Source of the DNA: Entoloma clypeatum
Taxonomy: Eukaryota; Basidiomycota; Agaricomycetes; Agaricales; Entolomataceae
Reading direction: 5' to 3'
Assembly: GCA_963565915.1 (NCBI GenBank)
Contig: OY751488.1
Coordinates: 3,844,001 to 3,908,000, forward strand
DNA: 64,000 nt
In this document: positions 1-11,477 of the stretch, in pieces
Position numbering within the stretch: position 1 is the first letter of the stretch
Layout: each line of letters starts with the position of its first letter
Made by a program: the position numbers and the translations under genes
The notes under the pieces: generated by a model
Database searches by the model: none
Told to the model about the DNA's origin: nothing
What the model saw: the letters and a program-made list of their open reading frames with translations, nothing else

Positions 1-224
1 GGGATCTACTGTGCACTTATTGCTCATGTTAAGGTGCAGTATTCTAGCTGAGTCATTCTTCATTCAGTGGGAAAAAACTCCGAGGGTAATCGACGCAGTC
101 CACGTAGAGCTATTCAAGCATCTCTGAAAAAGTTTCAAACTCCTGGTCACAAATAGTAGGACTCATGTTATTCCGAACATATGAGATCATAAAATATATT
201 ATAATTATTTCTGCATAGTAATGG
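1..224. other. Window edge, no gene recognised
   Basis: AT-rich sequence before the GC-rich repeat. No ORF with recognisable protein motifs and no RNA gene is visible. Confidence 0.4.
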
Positions 225-790
225 GTGTGGGGGGGGGGAGTACAGAAAAGCTGGGGGTCTCCATATGCCCCGCCGCGTCTCCCATCCTGTGTCCCGTTGC
301 GTCTCTCATCCCGTCCTGTTGATCCCGTCCCGCCGCATCTCTTGTTAGTCCAGCCCCTTGATCCCCTGTCACTCACCTTGTTCCATCCATCTTGCCTTGT
401 CTCGGCCTCGCTTTCGTGTCCCCAGGTGGTTGACAGGGCTGCTGGGCACGAGGGACAGGCGTTGGGCATGTTGGGAGCGAGGGACGGCAGTTGGGCGTGA
501 GGGACAGGTGTTGTGCACGAGGGACGCCGTTGGGCGTTAGAGACGGATGTTGTGGGTTAAGGACGGGCATTGTGCACGAGAGGCGGCCATGAGGCACGAG
601 GGACAGTCATTGGGCACGTTGGGGGAGCAAGGGACGGTAGTTGGGCATGAGGGACGGGCGTTGTGCATGAGGGACGCCGTTGGGCGTTAGGGACGGGCAT
701 TGTGGGTTAAGGACGGGTGTTGTGCACAAGAGGCAGCCATGGGGCATGATGGACAGCCGTTGGGCGTGAGAGGCGACGAGTGGAGGCTGG
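225..790. repeat. GC-rich minisatellite, locus 1 (TTGGGC-type)
   Basis: Degenerate tandem units built on a GTTGGGC(A/G)TGAGGGAC core, with variants such as GTTGTGCACGAGGGAC. A larger period is also visible, because 480-600 and 650-770 repeat nearly the same order of units. The ORFs crossing it on both strands are repeat translations without codon structure and are not called. The same core word recurs at three other loci in this window. A hAT-like end word (TAGTAATGGG) occurs at about 218, but no matching right end or target duplication was found. Confidence 0.7.
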
Positions 791-840
791 TGGGTCTTCC
801 CGTCCATCTCGCCCTGTCCACCATCACATGACACTGGTAA

Positions 841-1566
841 AGTATGTGGCGAAAAAACATATTTGACTCGTGCTACATGCTCTGCTCAATGGTTCTCTTA
901 GATACAATGGGAATGTACTTAGTAAATGGTATTGTTTTGAATAAGACATTCCCGAAGCTGTACATCCGAGAAATGAAAAGGTCAGACGAAGGTGCAAGAA
1001 ACAGCCCGAATCTCAACTTATAATCAAACTTGCCATATCTACTATGGTCGTCATTATCATTCCTCAATCTTGATGTTTTTTGCTGCATTGTATTCTTACT
1101 TGAATGTATCTTGAAGTGTAAAAATCTTGCAAATATATATATATACCCCAATCTGTATGACGAGCTGAGCTCTGATGCACATAAAATGGAATATGTTTCC
1201 ATTTATGTTTTTTTGGGAAGTTTTGTTAATAAGGCTGTCAGGATGGACAGTACAGGGAACTTGAGGGAAGAACTGTTCTAGCTATAGATCCTGTGAGTTG
1301 ACAAGAACCAGCCAGAAATATGTCTTTCTTTTTTATGTCTTTTGCAGAGAAACATATTATAGAGTGGCGCTGCGCAGGCGGCAGGCCATGCACCCATCAA
1401 CCATGACAAAAATAGATGCCAAGAAATCCCTTGATGGGACCAAGATTGTAACCTTGCACCACCAGGGCGCGAGAAGCAACTGTCAAGATGACAGCGTGTG
1501 ATGAAGCTAGAGCTGATATATCAGAGGCCATGATATATCGGACCTATAATGACAACTCATGATGTA
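841..1566. other. Stretch without recognised gene
   Basis: AT-rich sequence between the minisatellite and the 3' end of the hAT transposase. Several short direct and inverted words containing GATATATC occur at about 1515-1610. Nothing in it resembles a protein family I know. It may be the distal part of the hAT element, but no left terminal repeat could be found. Confidence 0.4.
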
Positions 1567-4007
1567 TCACGCTTGAGCTGTAGTTACAATTGTTTGATAT
1601 ATCAATACTACGTCTAGGGCTCTTGATGCATCTTGACATCCTCGAATAGATGAGTTCATCCAGGTGATTGTGGAATTTGTTCGCTCATCTGGCATTGAAT
1701 TTACGAGGATGGAGAAGATCTTGCAGGCAAGCATCTGTAGGAATACATTGTTTGATTTGGCAAGGCACCATCTGAGTCGTTTAGGTACTCACTGAAAGAA
1801 TGCTGCCGAGAGGATGTGTTGCGAGCCGACGCCACCATTCGAGAGGATTCCTAGGTCCAAGCTCAAAATCAGCCTTGCTAAAAGGATATTCACCTTTCCA
1901 GAACACGGTAATCTGTTTTTTGGAATCCTCAATTAAAGTGCCAAAATCTCAGCTCTTGAGAGCTGAGTCGATTGAGGCATCCGGCTTTCCTTCAGCGTAC
2001 TCTATCATGTTCTTTAGCATGTTCTTCAGGTATTCCTTGAATTTATGGAATGCTTGCGGGTGGTCCATAGCTATCCCCTTTCACAGATTCCTATCCCCCC
2101 ATCTCGGTATTCTTTCCTGGGAGAAGAACGGCCGTAAATGTCAATGCCATTGAAGTTACCTTTCTCAGGTAGTCTTCCCGTGGATAGCCTATTCAATGAT
2201 CAGCACTTTAACTTTACTCCCCACTGTGCAGTACATATGAGGATCGAGCATAAATGCAACAAAGTAGATGTTGTTGTTTTCAAAAAACTCTTTGTACCGT
2301 CCATTGAAGATGTCAGTCACAGATACTGCCAGACTGAGTGGAACTCCCGATTCATCAGGGTTTTTGAGAGCAAATCCTGCAGCACTGCCGCAATTGCCAG
2401 CCAAAAGGCATAGACGTCAGCAGCATTTGCATGCGCAGCTTCAAGGGACCAAAGCGAACGGATGAAAGGAGCTACAATGTTGTTGTACCGTAAGATATCC
2501 TGTTCAAAGCAGGCAAGCTTTCCATTTGCTCGTGTTTTCAACATGCTTTGCACAACCTGATTTCTTCCGGCGAGATTTAGTGAGGTTTACTGTAGTTCAC
2601 AAGAAGAAAATCTTACTTTGAATTTGATCTCGCCTCGTCCAACTAGATGTCCAATAGCAGGGAGGCATGGCTCAAGAGATGTTGCAGCTGACCAAATTGT
2701 GCCAAATCGAGTTTTACCAATCTTCTGGAGGGTCTTGACAGGCTCGTCATCTCCAGCGAGATTGCGCTCATCTCGAAGAAGTATGGTGCTATACATGGAC
2801 TTACTAAAATGCTTAAGAATAGCCTTGAGCAATTTCAGCATCTGAGATTCCAACAAATGACAATTACCACTTTTATGCTCAGGTTAGAAGGCTTTGCACT
2901 CACCAATTTGAAATCTGAAAGCTTAGTGATATCTCTGATAGTATTCTGAATATGATGGATGCAGTCGTTCAGATTGACGAGGGTGGTTATTTCCTCCACC
3001 AACTCTCGCCGGGCTCCTTTCGTTACGTTTGTACTATCCGAACAAACGCTGGCAAAACGTTCCTCGCCAATGTCCCTGATTGTCTGTAAATTATCAGTTA
3101 CAGATGGTGGCATCTCCGAGTCAAACAATGATCATCTTACCTTGAGCATATTTGCTTTAATCCAGCCAATGGTGTGACGCTCATTTGAACCCTCATGACC
3201 ACCAAGGAGAAAGGTTTGGTGATCCGGTGTTGTGGCATGGACTGTGTAGATTGACTGTGGATGTCTGATACTTGTACCATCAAAGGTGAGCGTAAGATTT
3301 TCTTCCTTTTGAAGTAGCTCAATTTGTTTCTTTCGAATGTGATTTGCTTCCTGGGGAATGTGCTTCATTGTGAAAGTCGTCGCGGATGTTGGAGTGTATT
3401 TTGTATTGAGTGCCCCCATTAGTTCCTTCCACTGACAAGAGTCTACCGTGCTCGGCGGAATCCCTCGGACGCACAGAAGGTTCATCACCTTATGGTCAAT
3501 TCGTTCCTGAAACAGGTCCAACTCCTTCTGTCGCTGCTTCTGCCCAGCTTGGCGGAATTTAGTAGGATCAAGGGTCAACTGACCGCCAGAGGGCAGCGGC
3601 CGTTCAACAAAAGTCCTTTGCGCACCAGATGCGGTGGTCGTAGGCATGGTGGCAGATATCTGGTCAGCCGCTTCAAGGCGTGCTCCCAATGAGCTGTCCC
3701 CTGACGCAGCCTGCGCCTCTTTCCAGAGTGTGAGATTGGCTGCGCGGAGATGCTTACATGCCGCTGAATGCTTCAGAACCCGGCTGCTTTGCGGAGCACC
3801 TTTCGCAACATGTAAACATTCAGGTGCGATGCACTTCCACTTGACCACTTTTTTCCCATCCTTCACCTTCACAGCCAGCCTTGTGAGTAGCTTATCAGCC
3901 GGGCGGCCTCGATTAGTACTTGGTGGATCAACCGTCTCTTGGTCTGAATCTGAACTCGCCAATCACTTTCGCTTCAACCCTGTGCCGGCAGGCTCGCCAG
4001 TTTTCAT
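1567..4007 (-). pseudogene. hAT-superfamily transposase (BED finger, DUF659-type, hAT C-terminal), decayed
   Basis: Cut-and-paste transposase in about seven exons. From the N-terminus: a BED-like zinc finger (KWKCIAPEC followed by H and C, near 3780-3840), a DUF659-like segment (TFDGTSIRHPQ, GWIKANMLK, near 3150-3300), a central region (RDIGEERFASVCSDST, 3082-2904; IGKTRFGTIWSAATSL; then FNGRYKEFFENNNIYF and FMLDP near 2250), and the hAT dimerisation domain (NPLEWWRRLATHP near 1835; KIFSILVNSMPDERTNS near 1700). Introns with GT-AG ends are visible, for example 3083-3140 and about 2847-2903. An in-frame TGA at 3963-3965 separates ATG 4007 from the BED exon; CGA to TGA would explain it. Family assignment is firm; intactness of the remaining exons is not. 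Confidence 0.8.
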
Positions 4008-4577
4008 GCCTCCGGACGCACCGAGATTGGCATCAACTTCGGGTAACTGTATCAATTCAATGTCAATCAGTCAAAACTTGAGTATATAGAATAGAACTCA
4101 ATCAATGATTTCACTGACTTCGTGATTGTACTCCTTATAGACCTTTTGTGCTCCAATTACAATATCCACGATCCATTTCTTCAAAACATTGTTTTCTGGG
4201 TGCCGCTCGTAAAATCTGAATAGCACAGTTGCCAGAGCACACATGGATTCACCTCGCTCCTCGATTGGCAGAACCCCATCACCTGTCGTGCGTGCTTTCC
4301 ACCCAAATGAAAACTTGAGCATCTCGCTCAGGGCTGAGACTTCACACCCAGTAAGGTCAAGCTTCTCCGGGTCGACTGTGAACGGATCAGCGATAAAGCA
4401 ACCGAAATTAGATTCCTGGGGCTGTTTGATGGGTAACGCAGTCGGAAGATGCCTAAGAAGGATGTCGAGGTTCTTCAATGTCACTAGGACATCAGCTTTG
4501 GACATAAGTTCGGCAGGCTTGTATGACATCTTGAAGACGGGCTTGCAAATATCACGTAGGGTAGAGAAACGGCTCAA
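3963..4577 (-). CDS. Hypothetical protein, possibly 5' part of the hAT gene
   Basis: Exon 4577-4119 (153 codons) reads in phase into a second exon 4046-3963 across an intron with GTCAGT/CAG ends, then meets a TGA. The second exon is in the same frame as the downstream BED-finger exon, so the whole may once have been a single transposase gene with a 150-residue N-terminal extension. The first exon (motifs LKNLDILLRHLPT, LSEMLKFSFGWKARTTG, RFYERHPENNVLKKW) looks like a conserved basidiomycete protein segment, but I cannot name its function. It could instead be a host exon captured by the element. Confidence 0.45.
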
Positions 4578-4608
4578 ATTTTTATGTTGGCAACGCCTCT
4601 GATGTTAG

Positions 4609-4740
4609 CCAAGCAGGTACTATTTTTCAACATTTTTCAACCGGACTTTGGACCAACATTTTCAACATGGTTTATAAACTGTTTAAAACAACGTTTATAA
4701 ACAGGTGTTTAAAACAACCGACTTTTCAGCAGAGCCCTAT
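4609..4740. repeat. Probable right end of the hAT element
   Basis: Contains short direct repeats (TTTTTCAACATT; TTTATAAAC and TTTAAAACAAC repeated). On the minus strand it begins TAGGGCTCTGCTGAAAAGTC, a hAT-like terminus, next to a possible 8-bp duplication TTATTGAT at 4740-4747. The matching left end was not found, so the boundary is provisional. Confidence 0.4.
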
Positions 4741-4779
4741 TATTGATTGATCTTGACTTCATTCTACAACAACTTGGAC

Positions 4780-6675
4780 ATGGCGAACAGTCAGGCCTCC
4801 TTGGACTATGATAAAGCTCACGGAATCCCACCAAATCCGCCAGCATCCACAGCTCTATGGGCTCATCTACTTCGGAAGGAAACCTTAGGACCACCACCCA
4901 ACTCAGAAATTGTCCTACCACCTATTACCCCCCTGGACAAGAATGCAACTTCTATGCGGATATTGTTACACGATACACAAGCAAATTTCGAGAAATTCTC
5001 TGCTAGAGTCGATAAATTGTGCTCCGCTGTTGAGGAGTCCAAACGAGAGATATCAATGGTCAACACATTATTTCAACGCGAACACGAGAGCTTGACGACA
5101 GAAATGGTCGATCTCGGTTCGTTTTCCCTGTCCCAACATTATTCCCGTCTTCTCTCACGTACACGTCCACAAATGTTCCAGTCAACCGAAGCCAGAGGGA
5201 AATCCAAAAATCTATTGGCACCCCAGCGCAAGCACCACAGCTCGGCCAACTAAACAAGGATCTCGAGCTGCGTTTAGAGGCTCTGGACAGGCGCATCGAC
5301 GCGATCCAGACGGTAATTTGGCTACACGATAAGCCAGGACATTTTTCTTGACAATTTCACTTGCTGACGTGGCTTCAGTTCAATCAGACGCACTCACAAA
5401 CGCTGCAATTACAGTCTCAGGCCTTTCAATCTTTACAGGAACAGCAGGGGACCATCATCGCCGCTATCATGCCCCTCCTTCCTCTGATACAAGCTATACC
5501 GCTCCATATTGAGACGACTCGGAATAACATCAAGGACTTTTTTAAAGAGACCATGTCGCTTCATTTGAATACTCCAGACTTATCAAATTCCGGAAAACCT
5601 CAACGAGAAAAACGGCGCCGCTCATCGTCCTCAACGGAAGCACCGTTTTCTCCATTAGCAAATAAAAGACCTTGCATGGGGCCAACTTCAGAGGAACATG
5701 CACGCACTAAAGACAGGATCTCTGAGTCTCCTCTACGCCCCGGACGGAATACGACGGAAAATTGCTCGCAACGGAATACTCCCCCACCGACGACTGCTGT
5801 TGCTTCTACTATTGATCAACCACAAATTACCGACTCTGACAACTTAAATGCCTCTAAACCACAATGCCCTAACGCTGATCAACCTGCTGTACTCGTTCGT
5901 CATCCAACTAAAGAAACACCAACGCGAGCCACAACTTCTGCCGCACAAATCCCAACCCACCCGGCTTTTCTCACGCGAATTGCTCCATCGACTAAAGGAC
6001 CCTCTGACCTCCACCGTGGCCATTCTACCATCGCTTCAAGTTCGAAGGCAACAGCTTCTTCATCGACTCTTGCAATGGCACGCCAACAACGACGCTGCTC
6101 TTTCCGTGCGCCTCCTACTCCATCACTCTCTGCTGCCTCTCGACTTGCTACCAATGCCAAGGTCGTCATAACACCTGTTTCAAGCTCGGTGATTCAATCA
6201 GCAGGCCCTCCTGCACCACTTGTGGAAAAGGACATTCCTCCACCGACCATAACGAAAATGACAAAAATGCCCGCTCCAGCCCCTGCAACAAGATCCCAGA
6301 CGCGAACCCGAACAATGAGGGCCGCCACGCCCTCGACTTCGTCGTCTTCTCTGTCTAACAGGCCTCCAATCGCACATATTGTGCCTCAACCTCCTCGCAT
6401 TTCGCCGCTACCTCAAGGACAGCAGACTCGCGCAGCTACACCCAACACCATGGCAATACAACGACAGGGTACCGTCGTCAACATGAACGCTGCGCCGCGT
6501 GGAGTATCTGCAACGCCTACTAGCACGAGAGTGAGGGAACGACGATCCCCTTTTGTGAGTTCCATCGTCCCCCTCACGTGTGTGCTTGATAGCCCATGTA
6601 TAGAGAGAAGGAAGACGGTTCATCCCACTTGACGATGATTCGGACGAGAACGACCCAATAGAAGGCAGTGGATAG
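4780..6675 (+). CDS. Coiled-coil, Ser/Pro/Thr-rich protein of unknown function
   Basis: Four exons: 4780-5116, 5182-5312, 5379-6554, 6604-6675. The introns (GTTCGT/CAG, GTAATT/CAG, GTGAGT/TAG) keep phase and give about 571 residues. Residues about 60-200 form heptad-like coiled coil (FEKFSARVDKLCSAVEESK, LELRLEALDRRIDAI, then a Gln-rich QTLQLQSQAFQSLQEQQ). Residues about 215-540 are low-complexity basic Ser/Pro/Thr/Ala-rich with clusters such as REKRRRSSS. The tail is acidic (LDDDSDENDPIEG). An N-terminal coiled coil plus basic disordered tail is reminiscent of chromosome-axis, kinetochore or meiotic scaffold proteins, but no diagnostic motif was found. The start ATG lies about 40 bp from the probable end of a hAT element, so the promoter may have been displaced. 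Confidence 0.7.
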
Positions 6676-6783
6676 GTTGACCTGTAAACCCGCAAATTGC
6701 AATAAATTTCTTCACGAAAACGTGCCTGACATTCGTTTCTGAGTAATTTTGGTCCAACGGCAGACGTGTTACAGAGCCAAGCC

Positions 6784-8232
6784 TCAAGGGTACGATACTT
6801 TGCCAAGCCAAACCTCAACGGGCGCACCTCCCGCACCCACCCGCTCGCCAAGCCTGGAAAAGTCAACACCAACCACTTTCATTAGATCCCACAGGGTCCT
6901 CTCAGCCGCGTCGCGTTCCTTGTAACCTAGGAGGACAAGAGGCGTTTTTTTCCCAAGCAGAACGAGCTGCGATATGGTCTGGACCAGCGAGGGGAAGGAG
7001 GCCGTGTTGTACGCCACGTCGGCCATTCTGTAGGTAGCGGGTTCTGTTTAGCAGGGGGGAAAAGCATAAAGAGATTTGGTCTCACATGATAGCATCAAAG
7101 CCTTCGGGGAACTGATCAATGAACTCTGGAAGGGATTCATCCCAGTCAAGGACAGCCGCTTTGAGATGAGTATCGGGGTAACAGTGTTCGTTGGCGGAGA
7201 TGTTTTGTTCTAGGAGAGGCATGGCGGATTCTTGAATTGTTAAGATAGTGAGGCAGACGATATGGGTGGTATGATGATGTGATTCATACCTAAATCTGTG
7301 GTGATGATTCGGTCGTTGACGATCTTCTCTTCTTGATGAGATCTTCCGGTGGAGCGGAGCGCCGCCAACGTCAGGCCAACTATTCCAATTCCAGAGCCTG
7401 ACGAAAACACGATCGTTTCACCCGGGAGACAGAACGCGACAAGGCACGACGTACCGAGCTCTAGAATGTCGCGGGATTCTTCTCCGAACAAAAGATCCCT
7501 TAACCCCTCAATGTCAACTCCAGTCTTGTCCATTGTCCCGCGCTCGAGCTCAACCAGCCACGAACTGAGGCCGATTCCACTATCCCAGATTTTCTAGAAT
7601 ATCTATACATCATCACATTTTCCTCTTCATTTCAGGCGACAGGGGGGAGGCGACTGACATACCTTGTCAAGGTCAAAAGAAGTCTGTTCTACTAGCCTGA
7701 GCAGAATGCCGCTCTCTGGTGTATCTGTCCCTGTGGGCGATCGTAACTGGTAGATTCTTTCAATCTGCTCCTGCTTCGGGCCTTTCCTGGAAGACGCCAG
7801 CGAAGTAAACAATATGGGCATCGAGATCACCGGGAACGGCGTCCTCCCGACCTTTTCATCATTCAAATCGATCGCGACGGCCGAGGAGACAGACGCAAAA
7901 TTTTCGCATGCAGGCACGCCTCTGGATCCCGTCAACAGGAGCCGCCACTGCTGTCCTTCACGAACGCCAGGAGGCAGCGGGACGGGTATTTCTTTGTACG
8001 CGTTGGCCTGGCGCCAGGTGGTGAGCTTTATTGGTTTTGTGGTTGTTTCGCGTGGCGTCATGGGAGATGCATGGTCGGGAGTTTGAACTCTCGACCAGGA
8101 GTAGTAGATGTCTTGCGATTCGTCGAAAGGCTCTGTGCGCAGGTCGTTCCCGATTTGAGGAGTAATCAGGATGTTGCTGCAGAGGGCGGATTGGAAAGGA
8201 GGTGGACGGAGGAAAGAGACGTAGAAAAACAT
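6784..8232 (-). CDS. METTL21/VCPKMT-type protein lysine methyltransferase
   Basis: Class I SAM-dependent methyltransferase of the Methyltransf_16 family, which methylates lysines of non-histone proteins. Five exons in transcript order: 8232-7664, 7593-7455, 7397-7290, 7230-7086, 7027-6784 (about 401 aa). The first intron ends one base beyond the AAG codon at 7663. Splicing restores motif I as ILELGSGIGIVGL across the second intron. It also restores the post-II motif as DAIIMADVAYN across the fourth; Asp-x-x-Tyr-Asn is the family's substrate-side signature. The long N-terminal region (about 190 aa, from MFFYVSFLRPP) is divergent, as usual in fungal members. The exact substrate cannot be told from sequence. 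It ends 108 bp from the stop of the convergent coiled-coil gene. Confidence 0.85.
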
Positions 8233-8580
8233 CGTTTGACAGATTTCAAATCAAAGTGATATTGACAAAAGGTTGACACCAAAATTGCAATCATGTCGTG
8301 GGTTGAACATGCCTATGTAGTATGAACAACTCAAAAAACGAAGGGGAGGGACACTTAGGTCCTCATTAAAACATAATTGGCCACGAAAGTGGCAAGGCTA
8401 GCCTGCAGAATCTTCATATGCATCAAGATCATTCAAGCATTATGACTGAGGCGAAATTCATTTTCAAAATCGCTCAATCCATACGTCGGATAAGCCACAT
8501 GAATCAAGTCTATGTATGGCCGCTATGAGTGCTGTAGAGATGTGTAAAATTTGCTTTCGATTAATCCAATAATAATATAG
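8233..8580. other. Intergenic, no gene seen
   Basis: Between the methyltransferase start and the rhomboid stop. It should hold the methyltransferase promoter and the rhomboid 3' UTR. No conserved element was recognised. Confidence 0.5.
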
Positions 8581-10210
8581 CTACCTCTGATCGGCTGGAG
8601 GAGTGAATGTCCGTTTCAAATTCGTCCAAAACCACGGACCGTACGCATAGTAAGCTACGCCAAACGCCGCACCACCTAGATGTGCCCAATGGTCAAACAT
8701 TCTGCGATTTTTGATGAACATGAGTGACCGATATCAAACAAATCAAAATGAAAGCAAACCTCCAACCCCGGATGATACCAATAGTATCCAAGAGAAGTAA
8801 TCCACCTACACCGTATTGGATAGATATAGGGTAAGACGGGGGTATGAACAATGCGACTTGGGACTCGGGGAACGCCAGCGCCGTCAGCGTCACGCAACCA
8901 TAGATAGCTCCCGATGCACCCAAAGACGGTAATATCTCAGGCACTGCTTTGGTAGCCGTTTTCGCAGTGGCTTGAGTGGCAGCGACGGCAGCTGCCCAGG
9001 TATCGGTCTTTTTGGCACAATTAGCGGCTGATGTGAGTTGAGCCACGATGCGTGGGTAGTGGAATTTTGCCGCTGCAACGTGCGAGACGAGGCCAGAGAA
9101 AACGCCGGCTGGCGGGGACTGAGTTTGGGAATGTGTGATCAGGGGTCGCGGCATTTACCTGAGACGTAAAAGGCGAGGAAATGGTAGGCGCTGGTAGATT
9201 CCAGTTGCTGAGGCGATGCTTTGTCTTCTTCCTTCAGTAGGTAGTAGTATGCGGCGGATCCTGGAAAACAGCCTGAATTGGAAAGAAAACAGCAGGATTT
9301 TTGGGCGCACCAAAACTCTCCAATGCGAGACAATTGAAAGCAAGGTGGATGAAGGATTTGTGACTTGTTAGAAGTGTCAAATTTTACAAGAACCAGCATT
9401 TCGTCCACGCACCTGAACATGCTCGTCAACAGTGTGTATGACAGCCCCGATAATGGATGGTGCATGAAGCTCCTCTGCATTGCCCCTTGATAGCGTTTGG
9501 CCTTCCACGCCAACCACACTGCTGCATTGAAAAGGCAAATCTTCCAACACAACCGTTTGCCCTCTGACGCGTCAGCGTACGGCTGCATGACGGACACAAA
9601 CAGTACACCCGCCCACGGTCTGATCAAGTTTGGAACTTGGGATGTCGCTACGACAATAGAGGAATACCAGTCCCTGAGTTTCTAAGGAACGGCAAAACCT
9701 CATTCCGTTAGCTTGAGGACCTGTGAGATGGATGCCAATAACATACCTTGATGACCTCGGCGTTCTGGGCCCGCTTTATGTCGAGGTTTGTAACAGCTGT
9801 GGTCCAGCCTAGGGTAGAGCTCGAGAGCTTTCTTATCCATATGTCTGTCTCCAGGTTCGTCTCGATAGCGGCATATGAGAATACCAAGGCTGACCCGACC
9901 AGGAAAAACTGGGTGATCACAGAAGCGCGTCAGACGCATGGGGAGGCCGTAAAGTCCACCAACACACCAAAACTTGATTTCGTATTCCTGGTTTCCCAGC
10001 TACCTCGACGAACGGTGGGTCCTGTCCTGTCCTCGCTAATTCCTCGCGGAAAGGCGGTATTTTATGGTTGGGGGAAGGATTTTGTCTGGCCAGGGGCAAG
10101 GGTGTGGCGCGAAAATCATGGCGGCATATTGAGTGAGTGAAAGAACGTAAAGGTTGCCTGAAGGAGCTCTGGCGCAAGGTCTTGAGGGAATGACGGTGTA
10201 GAAACATCAA
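8581..10210 (-). CDS. PCP1: Mitochondrial rhomboid protease (PARL/Pcp1 type)
   Basis: Intramembrane serine protease of the mitochondrial inner membrane. In yeast, Pcp1 cleaves Mgm1 and Ccp1 precursors. Exons spliced by eye include 10210-9968, 9908-9747, 9681 to about 9407, then FIHLAFNCLALESFG, GSAAYYYLLKEED, AGVFSGLVSHVAAAKF and the terminal exon. The N-terminus is a typical mitochondrial presequence, rich in Arg, Ser and His with no acids for about 40 residues (MMFLHRHSLKTLRQSS). Catalytic features are visible: GASGAIYG with the nucleophile Ser near 8912, and His in FDHWAHLGGAAFG near 8670. Hydrophobic helices (FFLVGSALVFSYAAI and others) precede and follow. The last intron ends directly before AATGTTTGACC. 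The start is the first of two Met codons, 80 bp from the divergent gene. Confidence 0.92.
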
Positions 10211-10290
10211 AGCCCCCTAATGTCGGGTTAGGGTTTATTCCAACCACCACCATCATCATCGCTGCCACAGGCCTGCGTAACGTCGGCAAG
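10211..10290. promoter_or_regulatory. Shared 80-bp divergent promoter
   Basis: The start codons of the rhomboid protease (10210, minus) and the second methyltransferase (10291, plus) are only 80 bp apart, so both 5' UTRs and core promoters must overlap. A CCACCACCATCATCATC tract lies inside. No TATA box is obvious. Confidence 0.6.
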
Positions 10291-11477
10291 ATGGATCGAC
10301 CTGGTGAAAAGCCTCCGATCAAACGAGGAGCCGTTCAGATCCCGAGTACCTCTGAACGTGTTATAGACGCTGATGAAGAGGTACCTTGGACGCGTCAACT
10401 GAATTCGTAAATCAGCTAACCGTGGCTAACAAGGTGTTCATTCTTTATTCAGAATTGCAAGCTTCGAGTCTCCAGTCAGACTATCAAGGTTTTCGTGGCT
10501 TGGGGCATGTTGACTCGCGCAAGGACATCATGACCATCACATTTGAACTGAACCGCCCGAAGCCTGACATTGCAACAAAAGCGGCAACTGAACCAATTCA
10601 AAAGAGAAAATCTCGGAAGAATAAGAACAAGCCTCCCGAAGATCAGCGAAAAACGATTGAGATAAAGGTTTCTCAAGACAAGACTGCGCTGCGCACTCGC
10701 AAGGGGGACACAGGAAGCGTCTTGTGGAGAGCCAGGTTTGAATTTCAGAAGCATACGCTTCGCAATTTCATTCATACTTGTCACCGTCGAAACTAGCATT
10801 GATTTTGCCCAAGTTGTTCTCCAGCAATTCTATGAGGCCTCGACCACGAGTCTCTTGGACAAGCAAACCCTTGCTGCTCAACACGTTATTGAACTCGGGT
10901 GGGCTCACACCTGCTGTTGTGCTGTCCGGTCGGCTCTAACCGTGTTTCTTGTTCCCTCAGCGCTGGGACAGGCTTCCTCCCCATCGCATTTGCCCCTTTT
11001 GTAGATCGCTACACTGCAACTGATATCGAAGATCTCGTTCCTTTGCTTCGAAAAAACGTCGTATCTAATTTCAATGGTTGGCCGGACTGTGCCCGTCCCA
11101 CTCCTGGTTCAAACGTTTTCATCGAACAACTCGATTGGCTCCTCCTTCATGCTACCATCCCAGCCAGTCGTTCCCGTCTTTGTAACTTCGACCCAGCCGA
11201 TCTGATACTTGTCGTGGACTGCATATACCACCCTTCTCTTCTCCCAGCGCTGGTGGAAACGATTGACCACCTCACGGTCTCCGACCGGACCGCGGTTCTC
11301 GTTGTGATGGAATTGCGTGCTGTCGAGGTAACGCGTGAATTTTTGGATCTTTGGATATCGAGATCTGTGGGGTGGGAGATCTGGAGAATAGACGGGATGC
11401 TTCAGAGACCATACGCGATGTGGCTCGGTTGGCGCAGGGACCACACCGAGGCCTCCAAGGCGGAGATCGAGTGCTAG
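10291..11477 (+). CDS. Second Methyltransf_16-type protein methyltransferase
   Basis: Begins MDRPGEKPPIKRGAVQIP and ends with TGA after EASKAEIEC. Clear exons: about 10453-10735 (Lys/Arg-rich insert QKRKSRKNKNKPPEDQRK), 10797-10898, and 10961-11477. The intron 10899-10960 splits motif I; joined, it reads HVIELGAGTGFLPIAFAPF. The acidic loop and post-motif follow (TDIEDLVPLLRKNV; DLILVVDCIYHPSLLPAL). The D-C-I-Y-H signature places it with VCPKMT/EFM-type lysine methyltransferases. The first splice junction (10380-10453) could not be resolved in phase, so the first about 40 residues are uncertain. It is the second family member within 3.5 kb, but the two are divergent and not a recent duplicate. 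Confidence 0.8.

Noticed and set aside
1500..4747. Complete boundaries of the autonomous hAT element
   Set aside because: The right end looks plausible, but the only left-side TAGGGCTCT (1616) lies inside the C-terminal coding exon and its flank does not match TTATTGAT.
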